A stretch of 42,629 nt of DNA from Clostridia bacterium (GCA_017550315.1 JAFZPN010000089.1:1-42629); one strand, 5' to 3'. Shown: positions 9,639 through 18,261, numbered from the stretch's first letter. A program made the numbers and translations. Notes: generated from the letters alone by a model not told the origin.

Positions 9639-10439
9639 ATGGACATTGAAAGTTTGAAAACCATCGTCACCTCTGCCGGGGTCAACCTTCTCCTCGGTAT
9701 CATCATCCTCGTCGTCGGGCTCTTCCTGACGCACTGGATCGTCAAGTTCCTGAAACAGAGCAAGGTATTCGCCAAGCTCGATCCGTCGCTCCAGTCCTTT
9801 TTCGCCAACATAATCAAGCTGATCCTGATCGTCATCGTCGTCCTGACCGCCGCCAATATTATCGGCGTGCCGCTGACCTCCATCATCACGATCTTCGCTT
9901 CGGCGGGCGTTGCGATCAGCCTTGGCATGCAGGGCGCGCTCGGGAATCTCGTGGGCGGCGTGACGCTTTTGATCCTCAAGCCGATCAAATCGGGCGAGTT
10001 CGTCAAGATCGGCGATCACGTCGGTTTCGTAAAGGATATCGGAGCGTTCTACACGGAGATCAAAACGAAGGACAATACGATCATCAGTCTCCCCAACAGC
10101 AGCCTGACGAACACCGCGATCATGAACTTCACGCGCGGCGGGATCCGTCGTGTCGAGGTCTCGTTCAACGTCAGTTATTCCAGCGATATTGACCTTGTTT
10201 TCAGTACGCTCAAGAACATGACCAAGGGCAGCGATCTGATCCTGCAGGATCCGCCGCCGAAGGTTGTCTTTGATAAATGCAGAGAGTCCAGCATGGAATT
10301 TGAAGTCCGGGCGTGGACCGATGCGCCGAACTTCAGCAAAGTGCGGAAGTACATGACGCTGGCCGGAAAGAAAGCCCTGGACGAAGCCGGGATCAGAATT
10401 CCGTTCCAGCAGATGGACGTCCATATCAAGCAGGACTGA
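9639..10439 (+). CDS. mscS: Small-conductance mechanosensitive channel, MscS family
   Basis: A protein of 266 residues, about the length of Escherichia coli MscS (286). MscS channels form heptamers in the membrane that open under tension and release solutes in hypo-osmotic shock. Visible parts: an N-terminal membrane helix (LLLGIIILVVGLFLTHWIV), a second one (IIKLILIVIVVLTAANIIG), and the Gly/Ala-rich pore helix with the family signature GMQGALGNLVGGVTLLILKP at about 110-129. Then comes the beta domain (GEFVKIGDHVGFVKDI, ISLPNSSLTN) and the C-terminal alpha/beta domain ending IRIPFQQMDVHI. The start at ATG 9639 has AAAGGGGAC just upstream, and a near-consensus promoter lies at 9506-9534. It stands alone between terminator-like hairpins, so it is probably monocistronic. 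Confidence 0.93.
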   Translation: MDIESLKTIVTSAGVNLLLGIIILVVGLFLTHWIVKFLKQSKVFAKLDPSLQSFFANIIKLILIVIVVLTAANIIGVPLTSIITIFASAGVAISLGMQGALGNLVGGVTLLILKPIKSGEFVKIGDHVGFVKDIGAFYTEIKTKDNTIISLPNSSLTNTAIMNFTRGGIRRVEVSFNVSYSSDIDLVFSTLKNMTKGSDLILQDPPPKVVFDKCRESSMEFEVRAWTDAPNFSKVRKYMTLAGKKALDEAGIRIPFQQMDVHIKQD

Positions 10440-10455
10440 TTACATCATGTTTTTT

Positions 10456-10498
10456 CGGACTGCACCGACGGGAAACGCATTCCTTCCGGTGCAGTCCG
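10456..10498 (+). other. Long hairpin between mscS and the oxidoreductase gene
   Basis: CGGACTGCACCG (10456-10467) and CGGTGCAGTCCG (10487-10498) form a perfect 12-bp stem around a 19-nt loop. Six T precede rather than follow it on the plus strand, so it is not a canonical terminator for mscS. It may be a processing or stabilising structure, or a weak terminator. Confidence 0.5.
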
Positions 10499-10551
10499 GT
10501 CATTCTCGCGAAGTCGAGAGAATTTTAGAAGGTCGAGAGGAGTCCACGACC

Positions 10552-11577
10552 ATGTCTGAACGCATTTTCACCCCCGTATCCATCGGATCCCTGACCCTGC
10601 CGACGAGGCTGGTCCGGTCCGCGACGGAGCTGTTCGGCTCGCTCCCGGACGGTCATGTGCCGCCGGAGGAGATCGCGATTTACGAAAGACTCTCCCGTGA
10701 GCCCCTCGGCCTCATCCTGACCGCGCACACCTGCGTCTCCCCGGAAGGCCGCGCCAACCGGTATCAGAACGCCTTCTGGGACGACAGCTACCTCCCCGAT
10801 GGCCGCGCGATCGCGGAGGCGTGCGGATCCGTCCCCTGCGTCATGCAGCTCGGACACGGCGGCATGAAGGCGAAGGGGAACAACGGCGGGCTGCCGGTCT
10901 ATGCGCCCGATACGATGACGATCGGGGAGATCCGCGGGCTGGTCCGGGCGTTCGGCGAGGCGGCGCTCCGGGCAAAGACGGCGGGATTTGACGGCGTGAT
11001 GCTCCACGTCGCCCACCTCTATCTCTTCTCCCAGTTCTTCTATCCGGAATTCAACCACCGGACCGACCGCTACGGCGGGAGCGCGGAGAACCGAATCCGG
11101 ATCGCGGCGGAGTGCGCGGAACAGGTCCACGCGGTCTGCGGCGACGATTATCCCGTCCTCATGAAGCTCAACGGCACGGACCGGGATCTGACCCCGGAAT
11201 ACGAACAAGACGTTGCGGATGCCCTGCGGATCGCGGAGAAATGCGGCATCGCGGCCTGCGAGATCTCCGGCTGGGATTCCGCGCCCTGCGTGATCACAGA
11301 CCGGCCCTATTTCCTCGACGTGGTGCGTCGGCTGAAGGAGCAGGTCGATCTCCCCCTCATCGAGGTGGGCGGGATCCGGTCGGCGGCGGACGTGGAGGCG
11401 GTCCTCGACGCAGGCGCCGTCGCCGCATCGGTGAGCAGGCCGCTGCTGTGCGATCCGTCCTTTCCCACCCGTCTGCGCGACGAAGAAGGCCACCGCTCCC
11501 CGTGCCGCTCGTGCGGATTCTGCTTCCGCCCCTATCCCGAGCGCGGACGGCGGATCTGCGCTCTGCACCGGGAGTAA
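10552..11577 (+). CDS. Old Yellow Enzyme-family NADH:flavin oxidoreductase
   Basis: A protein of 341 residues from ATG 10552 with GAGAGGAG 9 nt upstream; the longer reading to 10447 runs into the mscS hairpin and is unlikely. These FMN-dependent TIM-barrel enzymes reduce activated alkenes such as enones with NAD(P)H. The N-terminus has the family pattern (FTPVSIGSLTLPTRLVRSAT). The middle carries a typical core, FDGVMLHVAHLYLFSQFF followed by NHRTDRYGGSAENR, although the usual second His of the HxAH-like motif is replaced here by LHVAHLYL. The phosphate-binding end reads LIEVGGIRS and AVAASVSRPLLCDP. The C-terminus has CRSCGFCFRPYP plus one more Cys; only the barrel domain is present, without the FeS/FAD half of the long enoate reductases. 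It lies 51 nt before the beta-helix gene in the same direction. Substrate unknown. Confidence 0.87.
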   Translation: MSERIFTPVSIGSLTLPTRLVRSATELFGSLPDGHVPPEEIAIYERLSREPLGLILTAHTCVSPEGRANRYQNAFWDDSYLPDGRAIAEACGSVPCVMQLGHGGMKAKGNNGGLPVYAPDTMTIGEIRGLVRAFGEAALRAKTAGFDGVMLHVAHLYLFSQFFYPEFNHRTDRYGGSAENRIRIAAECAEQVHAVCGDDYPVLMKLNGTDRDLTPEYEQDVADALRIAEKCGIAACEISGWDSAPCVITDRPYFLDVVRRLKEQVDLPLIEVGGIRSAADVEAVLDAGAVAASVSRPLLCDPSFPTRLRDEEGHRSPCRSCGFCFRPYPERGRRICALHRE

Positions 11578-11628
11578 ATGGCCCGGAGAGAATTGGAAAT
11601 ACAACTTTTTTGACCGGAGGAGTACAAC

Positions 11629-12684
11629 ATGGCGACGATCTTCAACATTCTCGATTTCGGCGCGGTGCCGGACGGCAAAACCGATTCCACCGCCGCGATC
11701 CAAGCGGCGCTCGATCGGGCGGGCGAATGCATGGGCGAGGTAATCGTTCCGCCGGGGATCTATATGACCGGGCGGCTTGCCATGCGCTCCCAGACGAAGC
11801 TATCGGGGACGGCATCGTGGCTATTCGGCGGGTACGGCGGCTCGATCTTCCGTCTGAACACGGCGGACACCGACTGCATGATCGACATCTCCGGCGCGTT
11901 CGGCGTCCAGATCTCCGGCATGAATCTGGAGGGATGCCGGCTCGGCGAGGGGATCCACGGGGTCAGGCTGTACTGGCCGGTCTATAACGGCGGCGGCCGG
12001 GAGGACACCCCGACGATCGACGACTGCAAGATCGGACATTTCACCGGCGACGGCGTGCACCTCGAGCACATCTGGTGCTTCTCCGTCCGCCACAGCATGC
12101 TCTGCTTCAACGCCGGTGCGGGGCTGTACATCGACGGCTGGGACGGCTTCATTCTCGACAACTGGTTCTCCGGCAACGGGTGCGGCGGGATCCTCGGCGG
12201 TCCGGTCGCCTGTTCTGTCACCGCGACGGGGAACCGCGTGGAGTGGAACCGGGTCGGCGGATTCGTCATCCCGGCGGGGAACACCATGAACATCACCGGC
12301 AACTATTTCGACCGCAGCGGAGGACCGGCCCTGAAGCTGGGCTCCCCGACGGGCGGCATGGAATCGCTGACGATCACCGGGAACCTCATCAACCGCAGCG
12401 GCAAGCCCGGACCGGGCCTCGATACGGAAGAAGAGAATTCCCATGTCCTCATGGAGAAGTGCGTCAACGTCACCTTCACGGGGAACACCCTCCGGCACGG
12501 GCGCGACGACAACGGCCAGGGTGAATGGAGTCCGGACATCTGCATGGTGATCCGGGACTGCGATTACTGCGTCTTCGCGAACAACGCGCTGCATCACGGC
12601 GCGATGAAGGAGACGATTCGCTGGGACGGCGCGGGGAACTGCGTCTTCGAGAACAACCTCGGGAAACCCGTGGAAGCAGAATAA
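11629..12684 (+). CDS. Right-handed parallel beta-helix (pectate lyase-like) protein
   Basis: A protein of 351 residues with ATG 11629 after a good CCGGAGGAG site. The N-terminus has the usual opening of pectin-lyase-fold proteins (FNILDFGAVPDGKTDSTAAI, then IVPPGIYMTG), followed by many short Gly/Asn-rich coils (GVHLEHIWCFSVRHS, GLYIDGWDGFILDNWFSGNG, NRVEWNRVGGF, NITGNYFDRSGGPALKLG, CVFANNALHHG). This fold occurs in polysaccharide lyases, polygalacturonases and epimerases. There is no signal peptide, so it either acts in the cytosol on oligosaccharides or is exported another way. Its likely partner is the oxidoreductase 51 nt upstream; why they are paired is not clear. The fold is confident but the activity is not, since catalytic residues differ between families. 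Confidence 0.8.
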   Translation: MATIFNILDFGAVPDGKTDSTAAIQAALDRAGECMGEVIVPPGIYMTGRLAMRSQTKLSGTASWLFGGYGGSIFRLNTADTDCMIDISGAFGVQISGMNLEGCRLGEGIHGVRLYWPVYNGGGREDTPTIDDCKIGHFTGDGVHLEHIWCFSVRHSMLCFNAGAGLYIDGWDGFILDNWFSGNGCGGILGGPVACSVTATGNRVEWNRVGGFVIPAGNTMNITGNYFDRSGGPALKLGSPTGGMESLTITGNLINRSGKPGPGLDTEEENSHVLMEKCVNVTFTGNTLRHGRDDNGQGEWSPDICMVIRDCDYCVFANNALHHGAMKETIRWDGAGNCVFENNLGKPVEAE

Positions 12685-12701
12685 TATCCGCCAAACAAAT
12701 C

Positions 12702-12736
12702 GCTCCGGCCTGCCGTGCATGACGGTAAGCCGGAGC
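12702..12736 (+). terminator. Terminator after the beta-helix gene
   Basis: GCTCCGGC (12702-12709) pairs with GCCGGAGC (12729-12736), with an extra inner pairing TGCCGT/ACGGTA, followed by TGTTTTTCTTTTTGG. It ends 52 nt after the stop codon. Confidence 0.85.
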
Positions 12737-12782
12737 TGTTTTTCTTTTTGGTTTTCGATCCTTATACTAATCTCAACCTAAA

Positions 12783-12939
12783 ACACCTCATCAGTCAGCC
12801 TTGAGGCTGACAGCTTCCCCTCAAGGGGAAGCCTCACACAATGCAACCGAATTGGTGTACGCTTTCTTCAATAAACTGCTGCATTGAGAAAGCCTTCTCC
12901 TCGAGGAGAAGGTGCCCCGTTAGGGGCGGATGAGGTGTG
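12783..12939 (+). repeat. Intergenic palindromic repeat element with four hairpins
   Basis: The two ends are inverted copies (ACACCTCATC at the left, GATGAGGTGT at the right). Inside are four short palindromes: GTCAGCC/GGCTGAC (12794-12811), CTTCCCC/GGGGAAG (12814-12831), the 20-bp palindrome at 12893-12912, and GCCCC/GGGGC (12914-12927). The element fills the space between the convergent beta-helix and dipeptidase genes. Elements of this look are scattered between genes in many Oscillospirales genomes (from memory, unchecked). On the minus strand it may end the dipeptidase transcript. Confidence 0.7.
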
Positions 12940-12971
12940 TTGACAATCAATCATTTAGAATGAGAATAGTA

Positions 12972-14972
12972 TTATTCGGCTTTCAAAAGTGCGCGCACGG
13001 CTTCCATAAGTCCGGTGCCCGCTGCGGGTGCGCTCGGACGGATCTTGCCGCCGTCGGTCGAGAGGAGACCGTTCGCGGCGGCCCATCCGACGGATTCCGC
13101 TGCCCACGATGACACCTGATCGGCATCCTTTGCTTCGAGGACGGCAGCCTTGGTCTCGCGGCCCTTGAACTGTACATACCGGTACAGGATCGCGGCGAGC
13201 TGCTCACGGGTCACCGGATCGTCGGGGCCGAATCGGCCGTCGCCGTAGCCGAGCACGATGCCGTTCTCCGACGCCCATGCAACCGCAGGGGCATACCACG
13301 CATCCGCCGCCGTGTCGGTGAACGCCGCCTTGCCGGATACCGCAGGCTCGCCCTCCGCCCGGTAGAGCTCCGCCGCGATCTCCGCTCTCGTCAGCGCCGC
13401 CGCGGAGGAAGCATATTTCGACGCGTCGAGGTGGATCTCGAGGGCCGGGATCGCCTTGAGCTCGTCGAGGACCTCGTGCGTCTCGGGATTGCGGCCGTTC
13501 TTCATCGAATTGCTGTTCTTGCTGTTGTACCGGCGCACCTCGTTCAAAAGCATTCCGGCATCCTCAAAGGCCGTCTCCTGCGCCGCGCAGCAGTAGTCCG
13601 TCAGGATGCGCGCCGCCTCGGCCTTGTCCGCCGGCAGGGAAGAGAGAATCTGTGCCATGCTGTCCGTCATGACGGCCTCCGCCTCGCGCCAGTAGCCGCG
13701 CACGGACTGGAGGTAGGCCTTCTCGGCGCAGAGCGTTGTCAGCTCCTTGAAGCGGTAGTACGGATACAGGTTCGTGTCGAAGACGCCCGCCTGATCCGCG
13801 CTCTGATTCCGGCCGTAAGGTTCGCTGATCCGCGTCACCGCGTTCGAAACGGGTACGAAGACGCCGTAGATCGCGGGACCGGTGCTCTCCCACGTGACGC
13901 AGCAGAGATCCGCGGGAAGATCGTGGCAGATCTGCGCGATGTGTACGCTCAGCGCCGTCTCCGTGCCGATCACGCGCATGTCGGTGCGCCCCGTGGTGTC
14001 GGGGCAGTATTCCGTCCCGTCGAAGCGGTTGCGGAGGATCTCCATCACGTCGGTGAGGGAGACTTTTTTGTCCGGGGTGAAGCAGAGCGGATAGAGCGCG
14101 GTCTTGTCGTACGCGCCGCCGTAGACGCTCGGGGCGAGGAGCTGATGGCCGATCCACGTCCGCATGTGGGAGTAGTCCGTCACGATCTCCTGGCCGGCAT
14201 ACGTGGCGAGGAGGTTGAGCCGGCCGTCCTTGTCATAGACGGCGAAGTCCTTCGCACACTCTTCGAGCTTCGGGGAGACGATCACGTCCGCGTAGTCGGA
14301 GACATATTCGAGCGAGAACTCGTTGCCGAATGCCGAGACCTTGTCTTCGGGCAGACGGACGGCGGCGTACTGATGCCCGTTATACATCTCGACGTACCAC
14401 GCTTCCTTCTGGTCGGCGATGAGGGCGATGTTCACCTCGCTGCTGCCGTAGGTATCGAGCAGCCCGCAGAGCACCTCGACCGCTTCGCGCGCGGTCTTGC
14501 TCTGGCAGACGACGAGGTCGACCGCCGTGAATTCGGTGAGGCCGGTCTCGATCAGGGGATCGGCGGCGAGCGCTTTGGCGTTCGAGAACGACGTGATCGA
14601 CATGACCATCGCGACGCCGTATTCGTTCGCGCAGACGGTCGCGTCCTTTCCGAGGCCGTTCACGGCGACGGCGCTGTCCATCCACGGCGTCGAGGTGTAG
14701 CGGTAGGTGGTGGCGGGGATCGGCGCGAAGACGGTGGCGCCGTTGTCGACCGGCATGGTCCGTCCGGGGACGTTTTCGACCCGCTCGGTCACGGTCACGT
14801 AGTTGCCCCATGTATCCTGATAGTCGTTGGATTTGGCGAGAAGGACGGTGCCGTCCGCGGAGACGTCTTTGCCGACGTAGACGGCGGTGCAGGCGAGGGC
14901 GGGGAGGGATGCAAGAACGAATCCTGCGAGCAGAAGCAGGACGAGGAAGAAAATGCGCGTGCGTTTCATCAT
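12972..14972 (-). CDS. Secreted C69-family dipeptidase with SLH modules
   Basis: A protein of 666 residues. C69 peptidases are Ntn hydrolases that split dipeptides and need an N-terminal Cys freed by processing. After the signal peptide (IFFLVLLLLAGFVLASLPALA) the mature protein would start at Cys28 in ALACTAVYVGKDVSADG, exactly where the nucleophile belongs; TVLLAKSNDY and CANEYGVAMVMS are family features. The peptidase part fills about residues 28-480. The last 140 residues carry one clear SLH motif (DAWYAPAVAWASENGIVLGYGDG, with PVTREQLAAILYRY) flanked by two degenerate ones, so the enzyme should sit on the cell wall. Two adjacent ATG codons are possible; TGAGG lies 5 nt before the first. 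A consensus promoter stands at 15029-15057. Placed divergently from the opp operon, it could feed peptides to that transporter. Confidence 0.88.
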   Translation of the reverse strand: MMKRTRIFFLVLLLLAGFVLASLPALACTAVYVGKDVSADGTVLLAKSNDYQDTWGNYVTVTERVENVPGRTMPVDNGATVFAPIPATTYRYTSTPWMDSAVAVNGLGKDATVCANEYGVAMVMSITSFSNAKALAADPLIETGLTEFTAVDLVVCQSKTAREAVEVLCGLLDTYGSSEVNIALIADQKEAWYVEMYNGHQYAAVRLPEDKVSAFGNEFSLEYVSDYADVIVSPKLEECAKDFAVYDKDGRLNLLATYAGQEIVTDYSHMRTWIGHQLLAPSVYGGAYDKTALYPLCFTPDKKVSLTDVMEILRNRFDGTEYCPDTTGRTDMRVIGTETALSVHIAQICHDLPADLCCVTWESTGPAIYGVFVPVSNAVTRISEPYGRNQSADQAGVFDTNLYPYYRFKELTTLCAEKAYLQSVRGYWREAEAVMTDSMAQILSSLPADKAEAARILTDYCCAAQETAFEDAGMLLNEVRRYNSKNSNSMKNGRNPETHEVLDELKAIPALEIHLDASKYASSAAALTRAEIAAELYRAEGEPAVSGKAAFTDTAADAWYAPAVAWASENGIVLGYGDGRFGPDDPVTREQLAAILYRYVQFKGRETKAAVLEAKDADQVSSWAAESVGWAAANGLLSTDGGKIRPSAPAAGTGLMEAVRALLKAE

Positions 14973-15028
14973 GAAACCTCAGGGATGTGGGAATAAAAGG
15001 GCGCGGAATGCCGTTTCATCACTTCCTC

Positions 15029-15057
15029 ATTATACCGCCGATCGTGCCGCCTGTCAA
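15029..15057 (-). promoter_or_regulatory. Promoter of the C69 dipeptidase gene
   Basis: Read on the minus strand: TTGACA (15057-15052), 17-bp spacer, TATAAT (15034-15029), a perfect consensus. It lies about 57 bp upstream of the ATG at 14972. The opp promoter diverges from it about 95 bp away. Confidence 0.85.
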
Positions 15058-15151
15058 CCTCCCGGGGCGAAAATGATCATATCAAATGAAATGGGGGATC
15101 GGCCGGAATGCAAGAAACTATCGCATTCGATGCAAGTTGCGGCAAAAAGTC

Positions 15152-15180
15152 TTGACAAAGGTGTCATACTGCGGTATAAT
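15152..15180 (+). promoter_or_regulatory. Promoter of the opp operon
   Basis: TTGACA (15152-15157), 17-bp spacer, TATAAT (15175-15180), a perfect sigma-A consensus. Transcription should begin near 15187 and give a structured leader of about 88 nt. Confidence 0.88.
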
Positions 15181-15200
15181 AGTAAGAAATAGGGTGTAAT

Positions 15201-15258
15201 CGGGACTCACGGCCAGCGTGACGAAGCCGCGCCGCCGCAGGTCCCGCACTTCTTTTTG
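15201..15258 (+). promoter_or_regulatory. Structured leader / possible attenuator of the opp operon
   Basis: CGGGAC (15201-15206) can pair with GTCCCG (15241-15246). Inside is a second hairpin, TCACG (15207-15211) with CGTGA (15217-15221), and the outer stem is followed by CACTTCTTTTTG. The whole resembles an intrinsic terminator lying between promoter and first gene. Regulation by attenuation is inference; no known riboswitch consensus was recognised. Confidence 0.45.
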
Positions 15259-15274
15259 AAACGGAGTCGTCGCG

Positions 15275-16192
15275 ATGGCAAAATATATATGCAAGCGGCT
15301 TTTCATGGCGGTCCTGACGGTTTTTGTCGTGGCTACGCTGACCTTCTTCCTCATGAACGCGGTCCCCGGCGGGCCTTATGAGGCTGAAAAATCCATCAGC
15401 CCGCAGGCGAAGGCAGCCCTCGAAGCCAAGTTCGGCCTGGATAAGCCGCTCTTCACGCAGTATGTGACCTACCTCAAAAACATCCTGCACGGCGATTTCG
15501 GACCCTCCCTGAAACAGCGCGGCAGAAACGTGATCGACATCATCCTCACGAAATTCCCCGTCTCCGCGAAGATCGGCATCATCTCCGTGATGGTCTCGCT
15601 CCTCGTCGGCGTCCCCGTCGGATGCATCGCGGCAGTGAACCGCGGGAAGGTCTCGGACAGCGCGATCATCGTCATCGCGACCGTCGGGATCGCGGTGCCG
15701 AGCTTCGTCGTCTGCTCCCTGTCCATGTATTTCTTCGGGGTGAAGCTCCGATGGCTTCCGACCGTCGGGCTGACGACGTGGAAGCACTACATCATGCCCG
15801 TCTTTTCCCTCAGCTTCTACCCGACGACCTATATCGTCCGCCTCATGCGCTCCTCCATGCTCGACGTGCTCGGACAGGATTACATGCGCACGGCGAAGGC
15901 GAAGGGCGTCTCGCGTGCCGTGAGCCTCTTCAAGCACGCGCTGCGCAACGCCGTCCTCCCCGTGGTGACCTACCTCGGCCCCATGATGGCGTACACGCTG
16001 ACCGGCTCGTTCATCATCGAAAAGGTCTTCACCATCCCCGGGCTCGGCGGCGAGTTCGTCAGCTCCATCACCAACCGGGACTACATGATGATCATGGGAA
16101 CCACGATCTTCCTGGCGACCTTGATGGTCGCGATCAACTTCCTCGTGGACATCGTCTATAAATTCATTGATCCCCGGATCAATCTCAAGTGA
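15275..16192 (+). CDS. oppB: Oligopeptide ABC transporter permease (OppB type)
   Basis: A protein of 305 residues, the normal length for OppB/DppB. It forms half of the membrane channel of a peptide importer. Visible features: an N-terminal helix (LFMAVLTVFVVATLTFFLMNAVPGGPY, with the family PGxPY motif), the KFGLDKPLFTQYVTYLKNIL segment, five further membrane spans, and the EAA loop that contacts the ATPases (DYMRTAKAKGVSRAVSLFKHALRNAVLPV). The C-terminus IYKFIDPRINLK is typical. CGGAG lies 9 nt upstream of the ATG. First gene of a five-gene operon; the next start follows within about 12 nt. Confidence 0.95.
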   Translation: MAKYICKRLFMAVLTVFVVATLTFFLMNAVPGGPYEAEKSISPQAKAALEAKFGLDKPLFTQYVTYLKNILHGDFGPSLKQRGRNVIDIILTKFPVSAKIGIISVMVSLLVGVPVGCIAAVNRGKVSDSAIIVIATVGIAVPSFVVCSLSMYFFGVKLRWLPTVGLTTWKHYIMPVFSLSFYPTTYIVRLMRSSMLDVLGQDYMRTAKAKGVSRAVSLFKHALRNAVLPVVTYLGPMMAYTLTGSFIIEKVFTIPGLGGEFVSSITNRDYMMIMGTTIFLATLMVAINFLVDIVYKFIDPRINLK

Positions 16193-16203
16193 GGGGCGGA
16201 AGC

Positions 16204-17244
16204 ATGTACAAGAATCCTCTGTCGTTTCAGCTGAAGGCGGAAGACTTCCTCCCTGCCACCGACGAAGAGAAGCAGAGCCTGATCGTCATGCGCGATTCCG
16301 TCAGCTTCTGGCGGGACAGCCTCAGGCGGCTTGTGAAGAACAAGGTCGCGATGGTCAGCCTCTTCGTCATCGTCGTCATCATGTTCTTCTCCTTCGTCGT
16401 CCCCTCCTTCTATCCCTACTCCTACGAGCAGCAGCAGAAGGGCGCGGAAAACCTCCGTCCCATGACCTATTCGCAGGCGGAGCAGGAACGCATCGCGAAC
16501 GGCGAGAAGGTGACGCCGCACTTCCTCGGCACCGATAAGCTCGGCCGGGACTACGCCGTCCGCATCATGGTCGGCAGCCGCATCTCCATGACCGTCGGGC
16601 TCGTGGCCGCCGTCATCATCCTCGTGATCGGCGCGCTCTACGGCTCCATCGCGGCGTTCTTCGGCGGCTGGGTGGACATCATCATGATGCGCATCGTCGA
16701 CATCATCTACACCATCCCCGACGTCCTCCTGATCGTCCTCATCTCCATCGCATTGAAGGGACCGCTCGCCGATCTCTCCTCGAAGGCCGCCATGGGCTGG
16801 GTCGGCATCGTCGGACCGAACCTCATCAGCATCTTCATCGTGTTCGCCCTCCTCTACTGGGTGGGCATGGCGCGCATCGTGCGGTCGCAGGTCCTCGTGC
16901 TCCGCGAGAGCGAATACGTCACCGCAGCCCGGGCGCTCGGCGCAGGCAACGGGCGGATCATCCGCAAGCACCTCCTCACGAACTGCATCGGCACCCTGAT
17001 CGTCACGACGACTTTGCAGATCCCCTCCTCGATCTTCACGGAGAGCTACCTCTCCTTCCTCGGCCTGGGCGTTGCCGCGCCGCTTCCGTCCCTCGGGAGC
17101 CTCGCCAGCACCGCCATCAACGGCATGAATACCTATCCGTATCTCCTCATCGCGCCCGCGGTCCTCATCAGTTTGATCATCCTGAGCTTCAACCTCTTCG
17201 GCGACGGCCTGCGCGACGCCTTCGACCCGAAGCTGAAGAAATAA
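16204..17244 (+). CDS. oppC: Oligopeptide ABC transporter permease (OppC type)
   Basis: A protein of 346 residues. ATG 16204 is preferred, with GAGGGGCGG just upstream; a GTG at 16189 overlapping the oppB stop is the alternative and would add five residues. The N-terminus has the cytosolic OppC leader (DSVSFWRDSLRRLVKNKVAMVSLFVIVVI), followed by the periplasmic-side loop with PHFLGTDKLGRDYAVRIMVG, a strong OppC/DppC motif, and the EAA loop (REVYVTAARALGAGN-like, seen here as SEYVTAARALGAGNGRIIRKH). The C-terminus reads FGDGLRDAFDPKLKK, the usual end of this family. It pairs with OppB to form the pore. Confidence 0.95.
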   Translation: MYKNPLSFQLKAEDFLPATDEEKQSLIVMRDSVSFWRDSLRRLVKNKVAMVSLFVIVVIMFFSFVVPSFYPYSYEQQQKGAENLRPMTYSQAEQERIANGEKVTPHFLGTDKLGRDYAVRIMVGSRISMTVGLVAAVIILVIGALYGSIAAFFGGWVDIIMMRIVDIIYTIPDVLLIVLISIALKGPLADLSSKAAMGWVGIVGPNLISIFIVFALLYWVGMARIVRSQVLVLRESEYVTAARALGAGNGRIIRKHLLTNCIGTLIVTTTLQIPSSIFTESYLSFLGLGVAAPLPSLGSLASTAINGMNTYPYLLIAPAVLISLIILSFNLFGDGLRDAFDPKLKK

Positions 17245-17256
17245 GGGAGGCGTGAC

Positions 17257-18261
17257 ATGAGCGAACATCTTGTGGACATCCGCAATCTGCGGCTTTCCTT
17301 CTTTACCCCCGCGGGCGAGGTCAAGGCCCTCAACGACGTGACCCTGCATCTCGACGAGGGCGAGGTCCTCGGCATCGTGGGCGAATCCGGTTCCGGCAAG
17401 TCCGTGACCTCGTACAGCATCATGGGCCTCACCGCCGATCCCGGCAAAATCGTCGGCGGTACGGTGACCTTCAACGGCCACCACATCGAGTCCCTCGGCG
17501 AAAAAGAACTGCGCAAAATCCGGGGCAAGGAGGTCTCCATCATCTTCCAGGATCCCATGACCTCCCTCAACCCCGTTTACACCATCGGCAGCCAGATCGA
17601 AGAATCGATCCTTCTGCACACCGACAAGACCCGCGAAGAGGCAAAAGAACGCGCGACGGAGCTCTTGCGTCTGGTCGGCATCAACGAGCCGGAGAAGCGT
17701 ATCCGGCAGTACCCGCACGAGCTCTCCGGCGGTATGCGGCAGCGCGTGATGATCGCGATCGCCCTGGCCTGCGAGCCCAAGCTCCTCATCGCGGACGAGC
17801 CGACGACCGCGCTTGATGTGACGATCCAGGCGCAGATCCTCGAGCTCATCAACGAGCTCAAAGAAAAGCTGCGCATGGCGGTGATCCTCATCACCCACGA
17901 CCTCGGCATCGTGTCCTCCATGTGCGACCGGATCGCGGTCATGTACGCCGGACGGATCGTGGAATGCGGCACCACCGACGACATCTTCTACCGCCCGCAG
18001 CACGAATACACGCGGGGACTGCTGCGCAGCGTGCCGAACATCCAGGACAGGGAATCGAAGCGCCTGATCGCCATCGAAGGCACCCCCGTGGATCTCTTGA
18101 ATCCGCCGGCGGGCTGTCCCTTTGCGCCGCGCTGTCCCTCGTGCATGAAGATCTGCCTCCGCGAAATGCCGCCGGATCACCATTACAGCGAGGTGCACAC
18201 CGCCGCCTGCTGGCTGCATGAAAAGGCGGAGTACGAACAGAGGGGAGGCGAGGGCGACTGA
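17257..18261 (+). CDS. oppD: Oligopeptide ABC transporter ATPase (OppD type)
   Basis: A protein of 334 residues; one of two ATPases that drive peptide import. Walker A GESGSGKS (about 43-50), Q-loop IFQDPMTSLNP, ABC signature LSGGMRQR (about 158-165), Walker B LLIADEPTTALD and the H-loop LITHDLG are all intact. The C-terminal oligopeptide/dipeptide extension holds the Cys pattern PFAPRCPSCMKIC and a final AACW, which in this family binds an iron-sulfur cluster. The start ATG 17257 follows GGGAGGCG. The stop overlaps the next start (TGATG at 18259-18263), so translation of oppD and oppF is probably coupled. Confidence 0.96.
   Translation: MSEHLVDIRNLRLSFFTPAGEVKALNDVTLHLDEGEVLGIVGESGSGKSVTSYSIMGLTADPGKIVGGTVTFNGHHIESLGEKELRKIRGKEVSIIFQDPMTSLNPVYTIGSQIEESILLHTDKTREEAKERATELLRLVGINEPEKRIRQYPHELSGGMRQRVMIAIALACEPKLLIADEPTTALDVTIQAQILELINELKEKLRMAVILITHDLGIVSSMCDRIAVMYAGRIVECGTTDDIFYRPQHEYTRGLLRSVPNIQDRESKRLIAIEGTPVDLLNPPAGCPFAPRCPSCMKICLREMPPDHHYSEVHTAACWLHEKAEYEQRGGEGD

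Noticed and set aside
8223-10424. Very long minus-strand frame opposite the lipoprotein and mscS
   Set aside because: Composition is Arg/Asp/His-rich with no domain; it is the antisense shadow of two well-supported genes, a common effect at high GC.
15118-15354. Minus-strand frame over the opp promoter and leader
   Set aside because: It includes a perfect promoter and the leader structure of the opposite strand; no RBS or family match.
16156-18219. 687-codon minus-strand frame opposite oppC and oppD
   Set aside because: Shadow of two permease/ATPase genes; no recognisable motif or ribosome binding site.
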